Shown here one piece after another: positions 1 to 7,513 of a DNA stretch of 38,336 bases. The first letter of the stretch is position 1; every line of letters starts with the position of its first letter. This stretch comes from Micromonospora rosaria (GTDB lineage Bacteria; Actinomycetota; Actinomycetes; Mycobacteriales; Micromonosporaceae): contig NZ_LRQV01000059.1 in assembly GCF_001567585.1 (NCBI RefSeq), positions 1 to 38,336 on the forward strand, written 5' to 3'. The translations under genes were made by a program, and so were the position numbers. The notes below the pieces were generated by a model. It worked only from the letters and a program-made list of their open reading frames with translations. It did no database searches and was not told the DNA's origin.

Positions 1-124
1 CCCCCCCCGCCACCGGCTGACCGAGACCCCGGGGTACGCCATCGCCGGGGGCCGGTGGCGGCCACCGGCCGGGCAACCCGGCAAGGTCGACGCCCGGCCC
101 TCCGCCCGCGCGCACTCCCGGCGG
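1..124. other. left edge, no complete gene; hairpin
   Basis: No complete gene is visible. A plus-strand frame ends in TGA at 18-20 and could be the last codons of a gene lying mostly outside the window, but five codons cannot establish that. A 9-bp perfect stem (GGCCGGTGG at 50-58, CCACCGGCC at 62-70) lies just past the stop of the minus-strand recombinase gene and could act as a terminator from either side. Confidence 0.3.
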
Positions 125-1129
125 CTACCCGGCCGGCGGCGCCCCCACCAACCCCGACAACACCCGGTGCGTCCGGTTCGACCGCACCGCCGCCCGCTGC
201 TGACCCGCCGTCACCTCGATGTACGTCTGCGACGACGCCAACGACGCGTGCCCCAGCAACCGCATGATCTCCGCCGCGCTCGCCCCGTCCTCGGCCAACC
301 GCGTCGCGAACGTGTGCCGCAACGCGTGCAACCGCGCACCACTCGGCACCCGGTCCCCGATACCCGCCCGCCGGAAACAGGAGTCCACCAGGTACTGCAG
401 GCCGCCCCGCCGCAACGGCTCACCCCGCCGGTCCACCAGCAACGGCGCATCCGGCCGGACACTGCGCGACCCGAACCGCCGCGCGCGGCTGTCCAGGTAG
501 GACACCACCACCCGGTCCAACTCCGGCTCCACCGGCACCACCCGGGGCCGGCCGCCCTTGCCCGCCACCTCCACCCGGCGCTCGCCGGCCCGACCGGTCA
601 CCGAGGACACCCGCAACGCCAGCAACTCCGACAGCCGCAGCCCCGCGCAGAGCGCCAACGCCAGCACCGCCACGTCCCGTTCCGGCCAGGGATCACGCTG
701 CCGGCCGTCCTCCCGCGCCACCGACGCCAGCAACTCCTCGGGGGTGTCGTCGCCCCGCAACGGCTTGGGCTGGGGGAGCGGGGCGCGGGGTCGCCCCACC
801 GCCGGCATCGGGTTGCCGGCCACCACGGCCTCCGCCACCAGGAAGGTGAAGAACGCGTTCCAACTCGACCAGGCCCGGTGCACCGATGCCGCGGCGCGGG
901 GCGCGGCGAACCGGGCGAACGCCGCCCGCAGCAGCCGGGGGGAGAGGTCGGCGATCATGAGCCGGTCGAGGGGGAGGGGAGGGGTGCTCGCCTCCCCGGC
1001 CAGCGTGGCCACGCTCCGCAGGTCCCGCCGGTACGCCGCCAGGGTGTGGGGAGAGGGTTTCCGGGTGGCGCGGGCGGTCAGGAACTCCTCGATGAGCCGC
1101 TCGACCAGGTTTTCCGACATTTCGTGCAT
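125..1129 (-). CDS. tyrosine recombinase / integrase (XerC/D-like)
   Basis: A site-specific recombinase of the lambda-integrase/Xer family, 334 aa, that cuts and rejoins DNA through a 3'-phosphotyrosyl intermediate. The N-terminal core-binding (SAM-like) domain covers about residues 5-115 and the catalytic domain about 125-310. All catalytic positions are visible: R165 (GLRLSE), K191 (AGKGGR), H268-A-L-R271, H294 (LGHAS) and Y303. The protein therefore looks active. The first ATG (1129) is chosen because a TAATAT -10 element ends 5 bp upstream, fitting a leaderless mRNA; a second in-frame ATG is at 1120. A 20-bp perfect inverted repeat spans the start codon. The length suits XerC/XerD or an integrative element's integrase. 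Housekeeping Xer genes usually sit in conserved contexts not seen here, so an element or accessory recombinase is my inference. Confidence 0.9.
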   Translation of the reverse strand: MHEMSENLVERLIEEFLTARATRKPSPHTLAAYRRDLRSVATLAGEASTPPLPLDRLMIADLSPRLLRAAFARFAAPRAAASVHRAWSSWNAFFTFLVAEAVVAGNPMPAVGRPRAPLPQPKPLRGDDTPEELLASVAREDGRQRDPWPERDVAVLALALCAGLRLSELLALRVSSVTGRAGERRVEVAGKGGRPRVVPVEPELDRVVVSYLDSRARRFGSRSVRPDAPLLVDRRGEPLRRGGLQYLVDSCFRRAGIGDRVPSGARLHALRHTFATRLAEDGASAAEIMRLLGHASLASSQTYIEVTAGQQRAAVRSNRTHRVLSGLVGAPPAG

Positions 1130-1148
1130 AAGGGATATTATGCAGGAT
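1121..1148 (+). promoter_or_regulatory. dif-like core site A overlapping recombinase start and promoter
   Basis: TGCATAA (1125-1131) and TTATGCA (1138-1144) form a perfect inverted repeat around a 6-bp centre, GGGATA. This is the arm-6-arm layout of Xer recombination sites. Against E. coli dif the outer arms match 7/11 on each side. The repeat covers the recombinase ATG and its TAATAT -10 box (complement of 1135-1140). It could be a crossover site, an autoregulatory operator, or both. Confidence 0.5.
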
Positions 1149-1659
1149 TCTCATGTGGACGGAAGGGGTCCGGCCCTGGCCTCTCGGCGGGGGACCGGAG
1201 CCTGACCTGCCGGGCACCACATCGCCGACGGGACGTGCGGAGGCGACCGCGCTGACGGGCGACCGTGCCCGTGACTCCAGGTGCCACCGCGACTCGACCT
1301 GATCGACCGGTGGGGGTGGAACCTCGGGCCGTGTCTTCGTCCGGCGAACACATGCCTTTCCGTCGACACAGGCAGGTGACGGCCGGGGTTGCGTTCGCTG
1401 GAGCGTGACACTCCGAGCCGCGCCGCCCTGGCACGCCCTGCATCCTGCCGACCGGCCCGCAGTCGACCCACGAGCCCTACCTGCCCGGTCGGGGCCGGTG
1501 CCGGGGCCGCCCGGGCAGGGTGTGCGGTCAACCGGCGCCTGTCGCGGTCCGCTGGTACCTGCCGGCCTCCCGAGCTGTAGCACCGCTCCGGAGCCGTTCG
1601 ATGGCGCGGGGACCGGTGAGCGCCTCATCCGCCTGCGGGGGACGTCCCCGCAGCAGTCA
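1149..1659. other. intergenic, no supported gene
   Basis: About 510 bp between the two dif-like sites. Open frames exist on both strands, but their translations are low-complexity Arg/Pro/Gly-rich and show no recognisable family. No tRNA-like cloverleaf was seen by eye. I see nothing I can assign here. Confidence 0.5.
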
Positions 1660-1687
1660 ACTTGACATAATGTGCATTATCGAATCA
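1660..1687 (-). other. dif-like site B, candidate chromosomal dif
   Basis: Read on the minus strand: XerC-side arm TGATTCGATAA, 6-bp centre TGCACA, XerD-side arm TTATGTCAAGT. The XerD arm matches the E. coli dif arm at 9 of 11 positions; the XerC arm keeps the inner ATAA, as is usual for that more variable half. The motif stands out in very GC-rich DNA and lies in a gene-poor stretch beside a recombinase gene. TTGACA at 1662-1667 also resembles a -35 box, but no convincing -10 follows at the right spacing. Confidence 0.6.
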
Positions 1688-1776
1688 TCCCTGAGAGGGG
1701 GTGTCGGCGCCCACGGCGCCACTGCGGGTGTCCGTTCTGACCAGCGATTTTTCCTGGAATCAGGCCGGACGCCCGG

Positions 1777-2050
1777 TTACGCCGCAGCCGCGCGGACCAC
1801 GGTCGAGGAGATCATCGCCAGTCCGGGCCGAGTCGGCAGGAAGAGGGTCGTGATGCCCAACGCCTCGTTCATGGCCAGCCTTGGTGGGCTGCTTCTCACC
1901 GTTGACCGCGACCAGAACCGTCACGTGTCCGAACGTGCGACGCGCCCGGTCGACAAGATCCCGATGACCATCAGTGAAGGGATCGAACGTGCCGGGACAG
2001 ACAGCCCACGACCTTCGAGGATCACCGACAGGATCGGGAAACATCGACAC
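1777..2050 (-). pseudogene. coaD-like phosphopantetheine adenylyltransferase remnant
   Basis: The first part, read from 2050, carries the CoaD nucleotidyltransferase signature: AVCPGTFDPFTDGH followed by about 30 residues that fit the first beta-alpha-beta unit, with the T/HxGH-type nucleotide motif intact. Homology stops near 1877. One frame over, 1872-1777 reads MNEALGITTLFLPTRPGLAM followed by ISSTVVRA and a stop, which fits the CoaD stretch around the conserved ISSS motif. About 70 central residues and the C-terminal helix are missing, and the two pieces are in different frames. An intact CoaD is about 160 aa, so this is a deleted, frameshifted copy. The working coaD is presumably elsewhere. 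The remnant begins 90 bp from dif-like site B. Confidence 0.65.
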
Positions 2051-2212
2051 ATGTTACCTGTGCTCGATCGCCTCCTGGCGGACCATCCACGGTGTACCCG
2101 ACGATCCGAGGAAATCGAGTTCGCCCACCCGTCGGCCCGGTGTGGCACGAGGCGACGGCGGCGGTGCCCTCCGGGGGCAACCCGGTGCAGTCGCTCTCCC
2201 CCGGGCTGACAC

Positions 2213-2245
2213 GCGGCCACCCTCGCCCCGCGACGGGGTGGCCGC
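2213..2245. terminator. hairpin, possible terminator
   Basis: GCGGCCACCC (2213-2222) pairs perfectly with GGGTGGCCGC (2236-2245), loop 13 nt. No T-run follows. It is the first of three stems in 100 bp beyond the SDR stop. Confidence 0.4.
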
Positions 2246-2256
2246 CTCCTACTCTT

Positions 2257-2275
2257 CAGTCACGTTGAGTGACTG
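2257..2275. terminator. hairpin, possible terminator
   Basis: CAGTCAC (2257-2263) and GTGACTG (2269-2275) form a 7-bp perfect stem with a 5-nt loop. It could also be a small operator, since it is a symmetric GTCAC repeat. Confidence 0.35.
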
Positions 2276-2280
2276 CCACT

Positions 2281-2311
2281 CCCCTCGCCTGCCGCTCCGA
2301 GTGGCGAGGGG
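2281..2311 (-). terminator. hairpin downstream of the SDR gene
   Basis: CCCCTCGCC (2281-2289) pairs with GGCGAGGGG (2303-2311). It lies 56 bp past the SDR stop codon and is the likeliest terminator for that gene. Confidence 0.45.
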
Positions 2312-2366
2312 CGAACGCGGGAGCGGGGCCGGCCACCGTGGCGATGTCGGCCGACGGGGTGTCGGG

Positions 2367-3095
2367 TCAGAGACCGCCGCCGACGCGCAGGACGGCGCCG
2401 GCGGTGTAGGAGGCGTCCGGGCTGAGCAGCCAGGCGATGGCGGCGGCGACCTCGTCGGGTTCGCCGGGGCGGCCGAGCGGGATGCGGCCGGCGACGCGTT
2501 CGGGCCGGTCGGGTTGGCCGGAGAGAGCGTGGATGTCGGTGCGGATGATGCCCGGGGCGACGCCGTTGACCCGGATCCCGCGCGGGGCGAGTTCCTTGGC
2601 CAGGCCGACGGTGAGGGCGTCGGTGCCCGCCTTGACGGCGGCGTAGTGGACGTACTCGCCGGGGCTGCCGAGGGTGGCGGCGACGGAGGAGACGTTGACG
2701 ATGGCGGCGCCGTCGGTCATCAGCCGGGCGGCCTGCTGGGCGCAGAGGACGTAGCCGACGAGGTTGACGTCGACGACCTCCCGCAGGTCGTCCGGGCGCA
2801 GCTCGGTGAAGGGGCCGATCGGGCTGGTGACGCCGGCGTTGTTGACCAGGCCGGTGACCGGTCCGAGGTCGGCGGCGGCGGCGAAGAGGGCGGCGACCTG
2901 GTCGGGGTCGCGGGTGTCGGCGGGTACGGCGACGGCGTGGACGCCGGCGGCGCGCAGCTCGGCCAGGACGGCGTCGGCCGCGAGGTGGTCGCGGCGGTAG
3001 CCGAGGGCGAGGTGGTGGCCGGCGCGGGCGAGGCGGCGGGCGGTGGCGGCGCCGATGCCCCGGCTGCCGCCGGTGATGACGGTGACGGGTGCCAC
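2367..3095 (-). CDS. SDR family oxidoreductase (FabG-like)
   Basis: A classical short-chain dehydrogenase/reductase, 242 aa, expected to be cytosolic and to reduce or oxidise a carbonyl/alcohol with NAD(P)H. The Rossmann nucleotide motif is TGGSRGIG (residues 8-15), the structural NNAG is at 85-88, and the catalytic set is S136/S137 with Y151-x3-K155. The C-terminal PG motif (APGIIRTD) is present. This is FabG-like organisation, but nothing around it belongs to fatty-acid synthesis, so the substrate is unknown. The GTG start at 3095 is preceded by a strong GGGGAGG ribosome site. It is divergent from the peroxiredoxin gene; a GATAAC element (complement of 3127-3132) is a plausible -10. Confidence 0.88.
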   Translation of the reverse strand: MAPVTVITGGSRGIGAATARRLARAGHHLALGYRRDHLAADAVLAELRAAGVHAVAVPADTRDPDQVAALFAAAADLGPVTGLVNNAGVTSPIGPFTELRPDDLREVVDVNLVGYVLCAQQAARLMTDGAAIVNVSSVAATLGSPGEYVHYAAVKAGTDALTVGLAKELAPRGIRVNGVAPGIIRTDIHALSGQPDRPERVAGRIPLGRPGEPDEVAAAIAWLLSPDASYTAGAVLRVGGGL

Positions 3096-3126
3096 GGTTC
3101 CTCCCCTGCCGCTCGGTGTCGGCGAC

Positions 3127-3132
3127 GTTATC
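3127..3132 (-). promoter_or_regulatory. putative -10 element of the SDR gene
   Basis: GATAAC on the minus strand lies 32 bp upstream of the SDR GTG, inside the 139-bp divergent region shared with the peroxiredoxin gene. No clear -35 is seen. Confidence 0.3.
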
Positions 3133-3234
3133 GGTGGCGACGCGGCGGGCGGGCGGCGGGGTGTGGTCCGGGGACCCGGCCGGTGGTGGCCGGTGGCATA
3201 CGCTCGCCGCGACGGTGTCGAGTGGGGAGGGCCT

Positions 3235-3696
3235 GTGGCGGGTGTGGGTGTCGGTGACCTGGTCGACGACTTCGAGTTGCCGGACGAGACGGGGCGTCCC
3301 CGGCGGCTGTCGGAGTTCCTGGCGGCGGGGCCGGTGGTGCTGTTCTTCTATCCGGCGGCGTTGACGCGGGGCTGCACGGCGCAGAGCTGTCACTTCCGGG
3401 ATCTGGCGGCGGAGTTCGCGGCGGTGGGCGCGACCCGGGTGGGGATCAGCCGGGACACGGTGGCGCGGCAGGCGGAGTTCGCCGACCGGTACGGGTTCGA
3501 CTATCCGTTGCTGTCGGACCCGGACGGGGTGGTGGCGCGGCGGTTCGGGGTCCGGCGGCGGGTGCCGTTGGGGCCGTTGAGTACGCGGCGGATGACGTTC
3601 GTGATCGGGGTGGACCGGCGGGTGCTGGCGGTGATCCACAGTGAGGTGAGCATGACCGAGCACGCGGATCGGGCGTTGCGGGCGTTGGGGGGCTGA
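3235..3696 (+). CDS. peroxiredoxin, PrxQ/BCP type
   Basis: A thiol peroxidase of the AhpC/TSA superfamily, 153 aa, that reduces hydroperoxides using thioredoxin-type donors. The active-site loop reads TRGCTAQSC: peroxidatic C47 and putative resolving C52 are separated by four residues, the hallmark of 2-Cys PrxQ/BCP proteins. FFYPAALTRGC replaces the usual FYPKDxTPGC, so the normal Pro before the active-site Cys is Arg here. The GTG start at 3235 is chosen because GGGGAGGG ends 3 bp upstream and the protein then begins at the family's normal N-terminus; the frame stays open further upstream but without family character. It is divergent from the SDR gene and followed by an unrelated gene. Confidence 0.88.
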   Translation: MAGVGVGDLVDDFELPDETGRPRRLSEFLAAGPVVLFFYPAALTRGCTAQSCHFRDLAAEFAAVGATRVGISRDTVARQAEFADRYGFDYPLLSDPDGVVARRFGVRRRVPLGPLSTRRMTFVIGVDRRVLAVIHSEVSMTEHADRALRALGG

Positions 3697-3769
3697 TCCC
3701 GGCGGGCCGGGTGTCCCAGGCGGCTGGTATCAAGGCAGGGTTCAGACAGGTGTACGGAAGAGGTTGCTG

Positions 3770-4465
3770 ATGGGTGCCGCGGGCCGGGGTTTGTCCACTG
3801 ACGAGGTGCAGAGCATCCGGGAGGCGTTGGCGGCGGGTCGCAAGCCGAGGGTGGTGTTCACCGCGTCGGCGGGGCAGATCGCCGGGCAGGTGGGCCAGGT
3901 GGTGGGGTTGACCGATCCGGCGGAGTCGGACGAGTTCGTCGTGGTGCGTTTCGGGCGCGACGAGTTGCCCTTCTCCCCCACCGATGTGGAGGTGGCGCCC
4001 AAGGGCGCGGGCCGGCGGGTGGCCGAGCCGAAGGCGGAGGTGGAGCCGGTGGTGGAGCCGGAGCCGGTGGTGGAGCCGGAGTTCGTGTTGGATCAACGGC
4101 CGCCGGTGCGGCGGGAGGAGCAGCGGGTGGAGACGGTGGAGGCGGCGGAGGCGAAGCCGGCGCGGCGGCCGGTGAAGGCGGCGAAGCCGAAGGGGCCGGC
4201 GGGGCTGACGGTGACGTTGGCGTACGCCGAGGGCGAGTGGACGGTGGCCGCGCAGCAGGGCAGCAAGTCGTTGGCGAAGCCGTACGTGGTGAAGCCGGCG
4301 GAGGCGCTGCGGATGGTGGCGCTGGTGGATGTGCCCGGGGTGCAGGAGGCGGTCGAGCAGATCCTGGCGGCGGAGCGGTCGGAGGCGGAGCAGCAGGCGG
4401 AGAAGCTGCGCGCGGAGTTGGCGGAGATCGAGGCGCGGTTGGCGGAGTTGCGCGAGGCGGGGTGA
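3770..4465 (+). CDS. actinobacterial protein of unknown function with C-terminal coiled coil
   Basis: 231 aa, not recognised as a named family. Three parts are visible: a globular N-terminal region (about 1-85) that looks like a small beta-rich fold; an acidic, proline- and valine-rich linker (about 86-135, repeated VEPVVEPE-like units) leading into a basic Ala/Lys stretch; and a second ordered part (about 145-190) ending in a Glu/Ala/Leu-rich coiled coil to the C-terminus. There is no signal peptide or membrane segment, so it should be cytosolic. The ATG at 3770 is preferred over in-frame TTG 3764 because GGAAGAGG ends 6 bp before the ATG. A terminator with a short T-run follows at 4491-4520, so it is probably monocistronic. 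Confidence 0.75.
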   Translation: MGAAGRGLSTDEVQSIREALAAGRKPRVVFTASAGQIAGQVGQVVGLTDPAESDEFVVVRFGRDELPFSPTDVEVAPKGAGRRVAEPKAEVEPVVEPEPVVEPEFVLDQRPPVRREEQRVETVEAAEAKPARRPVKAAKPKGPAGLTVTLAYAEGEWTVAAQQGSKSLAKPYVVKPAEALRMVALVDVPGVQEAVEQILAAERSEAEQQAEKLRAELAEIEARLAELREAG

Positions 4466-4490
4466 GCCCTGTCGGTGCGTGTGGTGTGGT

Positions 4491-4520
4491 CCGGGTCCCG
4501 CTGGTGCGGGGCCCGGTTTC
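4491..4520 (+). terminator. Rho-independent terminator
   Basis: CCGGGTCCCGC (4491-4501) pairs with GCGGGGCCCGG (4506-4516), with one T-G wobble and a 4-nt loop, followed by TTTC. It lies 25 bp past the stop at 4465. Confidence 0.6.
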
Positions 4521-4536
4521 GTGTGGGCGGGTGGTG

Positions 4537-5001
4537 TCAGGTGGTGATGTGGGGCCGGTGGTGGACGGGGAAGGCGACCGAGTTGGCGATGTAGCAGGCG
4601 GCGTGGGCGTCGGCGTGCAGCCGGGTGGCGGTGTCGACGGTGGCGGGGTCGGCGACGGTGACCCGGGGCCGCAGGACGACCTCGGTGAAGCGGGTGGTGC
4701 CGTCGACGGCTGCCATGGTGCCGGTGGCGTGGTCGGTGTAGTGGGTGACGGTGACGCCGGCGTCGGCGCAGAGGTGCAGGTACCAGAGCATGTGGCACTG
4801 GGCGAGGCTGGCGACGAGGAGTTGTTCGGGGTTCCAGCGGTCGGTGTCGCCGCGGTAGGTGGGGTCGGCGCTGCCGGGGATGGTGGGGCGGCCGTCGGTG
4901 GTGATGTCGTGGTCGCGGCCGTAGGCGCGGTAGGCGCTGGTGCCGGTGCCGTGGTTGCCGGTCCAAATGACGGTGGCGTCGTACCGGTGTGCGGGTGGCA
5001 T
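4537..5001 (-). CDS. OsmC family protein (Ohr/OsmC-type peroxidase)
   Basis: 154 aa of the OsmC superfamily, thiol-dependent peroxidases acting on organic hydroperoxides. The two redox cysteines are in the family positions: C69 in SLAQCHMLWYL on the central helix and C136 in HAACYIANSV. The N-terminal YDATVIWTGN and the NPEQLLVASLAQC block are typical of the OsmC-like (YhfA-type) branch. It is cytosolic, with no signal. The start is ATG at 5001. The gene lies downstream of cydAB on the same strand but is separated from it by a strong hairpin, so it is probably transcribed on its own. Confidence 0.88.
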   Translation of the reverse strand: MPPAHRYDATVIWTGNHGTGTSAYRAYGRDHDITTDGRPTIPGSADPTYRGDTDRWNPEQLLVASLAQCHMLWYLHLCADAGVTVTHYTDHATGTMAAVDGTTRFTEVVLRPRVTVADPATVDTATRLHADAHAACYIANSVAFPVHHRPHITT

Positions 5002-5026
5002 GGGAGGGAGCCTAGTGACCGGTGTC

Positions 5027-5055
5027 CCGGCGGCGGGTCCCGTGCCCGCCGCCGG
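5027..5055 (-). terminator. strong hairpin at the end of cydAB
   Basis: CCGGCGGCGGG (5027-5037) and CCCGCCGCCGG (5045-5055) form an 11-bp perfect GC stem with a 7-nt loop. It begins 8 bp past the cydB stop and just upstream of the OsmC gene, so it probably terminates cydAB. There is no T-run, as is common in high-GC actinobacteria. Confidence 0.6.
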
Positions 5056-5062
5056 CCGGTGG

Positions 5063-6061
5063 TCAGTGGTGCGGGATGTGGTGGACGCCGAGGCGCTTGC
5101 GGAAGACCCAGTACGTCCAGCCCTGGTAGGCCAGGACGATCGGGGTGAACAGGACGGCGACCCAGGTCATGATCGTCAGGGTGTAGCCGGTGGACGCGGC
5201 GTTGGTGGCGGTGAGGGTGCCGGCGGGGTCGGCGGTGGAGGGCAGGACGTTCGGGAAGAGGGCGGCGAAGAGGGTGGCGACGGCGAGGCCGATGGCCACG
5301 GCGGTGCCGGTGAAGGCCCAGCCCTCGCGGCGGGCCCGGGCGGCGGCGAGGCCGGCGGCCAGGGCGAGGGCGGCGCCGACGGCGAGGCCGACGGCGGCGG
5401 CGCTGGAGCGGATGGTGAGTGTCCAGGTCAGGAAGGTCACGGCGAGGACGGCGGCGGCGACGCCGAGGCGGACGGCGAGGGCGCGGGCGCGGTGGCGGAT
5501 GTCGCCGACGGTCTTGAGGGCGACGAAGACCGCGCCGTGGGTGGCGAAGAGGATGGCGGTGGTGGCGCCGCCGAGCAGGGCGTACGGGTGGAGCAGGTCG
5601 AGCAGGCCGCCGACGTACTCGTGGTCGGCGTCCAGTGGTACGCCGCGCAGGATGTTGGCGAAGGCGACGCCCCACAGGACCGCTGGGACGAGGGAGCCGA
5701 CGATGATGGCGGTGTCCCAGCGGCGTTTCCAGGTGGCTTCGGGGCGTTTGTGGCGGTACTCGAAGGCGACTCCCCGGGCGATCAGGGCCAGCAGGATGAG
5801 CAGCAGGGGCAGGTAGAAGCCGGAGAAGAGGGTGGCGTACCACTCGGGGAAGGCGGCGAACATGGCGCCGCCGGCGGTGATGAGCCAGACTTCGTTGCCG
5901 TCCCAGACCGGCCCGATGGTGTTGATCATGACTCGGCGTTCGCGGTCGTCGCGGCCGAGGACGGGCAGGAGCATGCCGACGCCGAAGTCGAAGCCTTCGA
6001 GGATGAAGTAGCCGGTGAAGAGCACGGCGATGAGGAGAAACCAGACGGTGGTGAGGTCCAC
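5063..6061 (-). CDS. cydB: cytochrome bd ubiquinol oxidase subunit II
   Basis: 332 aa integral membrane protein, subunit II of cytochrome bd, which with CydA passes electrons from quinol to oxygen without pumping protons and works at low oxygen tension. It starts MDLTTVWFLLIAVLFTGYFILEGFDFGVGML, where the EGFDFG motif is diagnostic of CydB, followed by GPVWDGNEVWL. About eight or nine hydrophobic helices are visible, and the length is normal. The gene starts 15 bp after the cydA stop, so the two are one transcript. No cydDC exporter genes follow; a strong hairpin comes immediately after the stop. Confidence 0.95.
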   Translation of the reverse strand: MDLTTVWFLLIAVLFTGYFILEGFDFGVGMLLPVLGRDDRERRVMINTIGPVWDGNEVWLITAGGAMFAAFPEWYATLFSGFYLPLLLILLALIARGVAFEYRHKRPEATWKRRWDTAIIVGSLVPAVLWGVAFANILRGVPLDADHEYVGGLLDLLHPYALLGGATTAILFATHGAVFVALKTVGDIRHRARALAVRLGVAAAVLAVTFLTWTLTIRSSAAAVGLAVGAALALAAGLAAARARREGWAFTGTAVAIGLAVATLFAALFPNVLPSTADPAGTLTATNAASTGYTLTIMTWVAVLFTPIVLAYQGWTYWVFRKRLGVHHIPHH

Positions 6062-6076
6062 GGTGGGGCTCCGGGG

Positions 6077-7513
6077 TCAGTAGGCGAAGGCGAGGGGTCG
6101 GTCGGCGTCGTCGTCGGTGTCGTCGGGTTGGTCGGGTTCGGTGATCTCGGGTACGCCGGCTTTGGCGTACCGGAGCAGGAGTTTGACCTCCACGACGGCG
6201 AGGGTGGCGTAGATCAGGGTGAAGGCGGTGAAGCTGGTGAGGACCTCGGCGAGGCTGACGCTGCGGGAGACCCCGTCGCGGGTGAGCATCTCGCCGAAGA
6301 CGATCCAGGGCTGGCGGCCCATCTCGGTGAAGATCCAGCCGAAGGAGTTGGCGAGCAGCGGCAGGATCGGCATGATCACGGCGGCGCGCAGCAGCCAGCG
6401 GCTGCGGGGGGTGCGGCCCTTGCGTTGGGCCCAGAGCACCCAGAGGGCGATGGCGGCGGCGGCGAGCCCGAAGCCGATCATGAAGCGGAAGCTCCAGTAG
6501 GTGACCGGGATGATCGGGGCGTAGTTGCCGGGGCCGTACTGGGTGGCGTACTGGGCCTGGAGGTCGTTGATGCCCTGGACGGTGCCGTTCGGGTCGCCGG
6601 TGCCGAGGAAGGACAGCAGGTACGGGATCTTGAGGGCGAAGACCTCCCGGCTGCCGTCGAGGCTGCCGACGGTGAGCACGGAGAAGGCGGCGGGGCTCTC
6701 GGTGGTGTAGAGGCCCTCGGCGGCGGCCATCTTCATCGGCTGCACCTCGGTCATGATCTTGCCCTGGATGTCGCCGGTGATCAGCACCCCGGCGGTGGAG
6801 AGCAGGGCGACGACGGCGCCGAAGCGGGCGGCGAAGCGGTAGGCGGGGGTGTCGGCGCTGTCGGGGCGGCGGATGAGGTGCCAGACGGCGACGGCGACGA
6901 GCAGGGAGCCGGCGACGAGGAAACTGCCGGCGATGGTGTGGGGGAAGGTGATCAGGGCGACCTTGTTGGTGAGGACGGCGACGAAGTCGGTGAGTTCGGC
7001 GCGTCCGCTCTCGGGGTTGATCCGGTAGCCGACCGGGTTCTGCATCCAGGAGTTGGCGGCGAGGATGAAGTAGGCGCTGAGGTTGCTGCCGATGGCGGCG
7101 GCCCAGATGCTGGCCAGGTGCAGGCGTCGGGGCAGCCGGTCCCAGCCGAAGATCCACAGGCCGATGAAGGTGGATTCGAGGAAGAAGGCGACCAGGGCCT
7201 CGATGGCCAGGGGTGCGCCGAAGATGTCGCCGACGAAGCGGGAGTAGTCGCTCCAGTTCATGCCGAACTGGAACTCCTGCACGATGCCGGTGACGACGCC
7301 CATGGCGAAGTTGATCAGGAAGAGTTTGCCGTAGAACTTGGTGAGTTTGAGGTACTTCTCGTTGCCGGTGCGGTGCCAGAGGGTCTGCAGGATGGCGACC
7401 AGGACGGAGAGTCCGATGGTCAGTGGGACGAAGAGAAAGTGGTAGACGGTGGTGACACCGAACTGCCAGCGGGCGACGTCCAACGCGTCCACCTGTAACC
7501 CCCAGGTCGTCAT
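6077..7513 (-). CDS. cydA: cytochrome bd ubiquinol oxidase subunit I
   Basis: 478 aa, subunit I of cytochrome bd oxidase, carrying the haem and quinol sites. The start RWQFGVTTVYHFLFVPLTIG contains the haem ligand His (H25 here; H19 in E. coli). QPMKMAAAEGLYTT, the GRQPW motif (about residue 396) and multiple membrane helices match the family. It is shorter than E. coli CydA (522 aa), consistent with the short Q-loop form common in actinobacteria. The frame is open a further 500 bp upstream, but the ATG at 7513 is chosen because family homology starts there and that extension is Arg/Pro-rich. No Shine-Dalgarno is visible. Two tandem inverted repeats lie directly at the start. No Rex-type operator was seen, although Rex commonly controls cyd genes in Streptomyces. 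Confidence 0.95.
   Translation of the reverse strand: MTTWGLQVDALDVARWQFGVTTVYHFLFVPLTIGLSVLVAILQTLWHRTGNEKYLKLTKFYGKLFLINFAMGVVTGIVQEFQFGMNWSDYSRFVGDIFGAPLAIEALVAFFLESTFIGLWIFGWDRLPRRLHLASIWAAAIGSNLSAYFILAANSWMQNPVGYRINPESGRAELTDFVAVLTNKVALITFPHTIAGSFLVAGSLLVAVAVWHLIRRPDSADTPAYRFAARFGAVVALLSTAGVLITGDIQGKIMTEVQPMKMAAAEGLYTTESPAAFSVLTVGSLDGSREVFALKIPYLLSFLGTGDPNGTVQGINDLQAQYATQYGPGNYAPIIPVTYWSFRFMIGFGLAAAAIALWVLWAQRKGRTPRSRWLLRAAVIMPILPLLANSFGWIFTEMGRQPWIVFGEMLTRDGVSRSVSLAEVLTSFTAFTLIYATLAVVEVKLLLRYAKAGVPEITEPDQPDDTDDDADRPLAFAY

Noticed and set aside
1662..1690. TTGACA as a -35 promoter element
   Set aside because: No -10 hexamer lies at 16-18 bp, no gene starts downstream on the plus strand, and the sequence is better explained as the XerD arm of a dif-like site.
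4021..4160. VEPVVEPE-type repeat as a surface or adhesin repeat
   Set aside because: The protein has no signal peptide or anchor; the stretch is better read as a flexible linker between two cytosolic domains.
3858..7498. Very long open frames on the strand opposite, and in a second frame on the same strand as, cydA/cydB
   Set aside because: Their translations are Arg/Pro/His- or Gly/Asp/Glu-rich with no domains; they are out-of-frame readings of high-GC genes with recognisable products.
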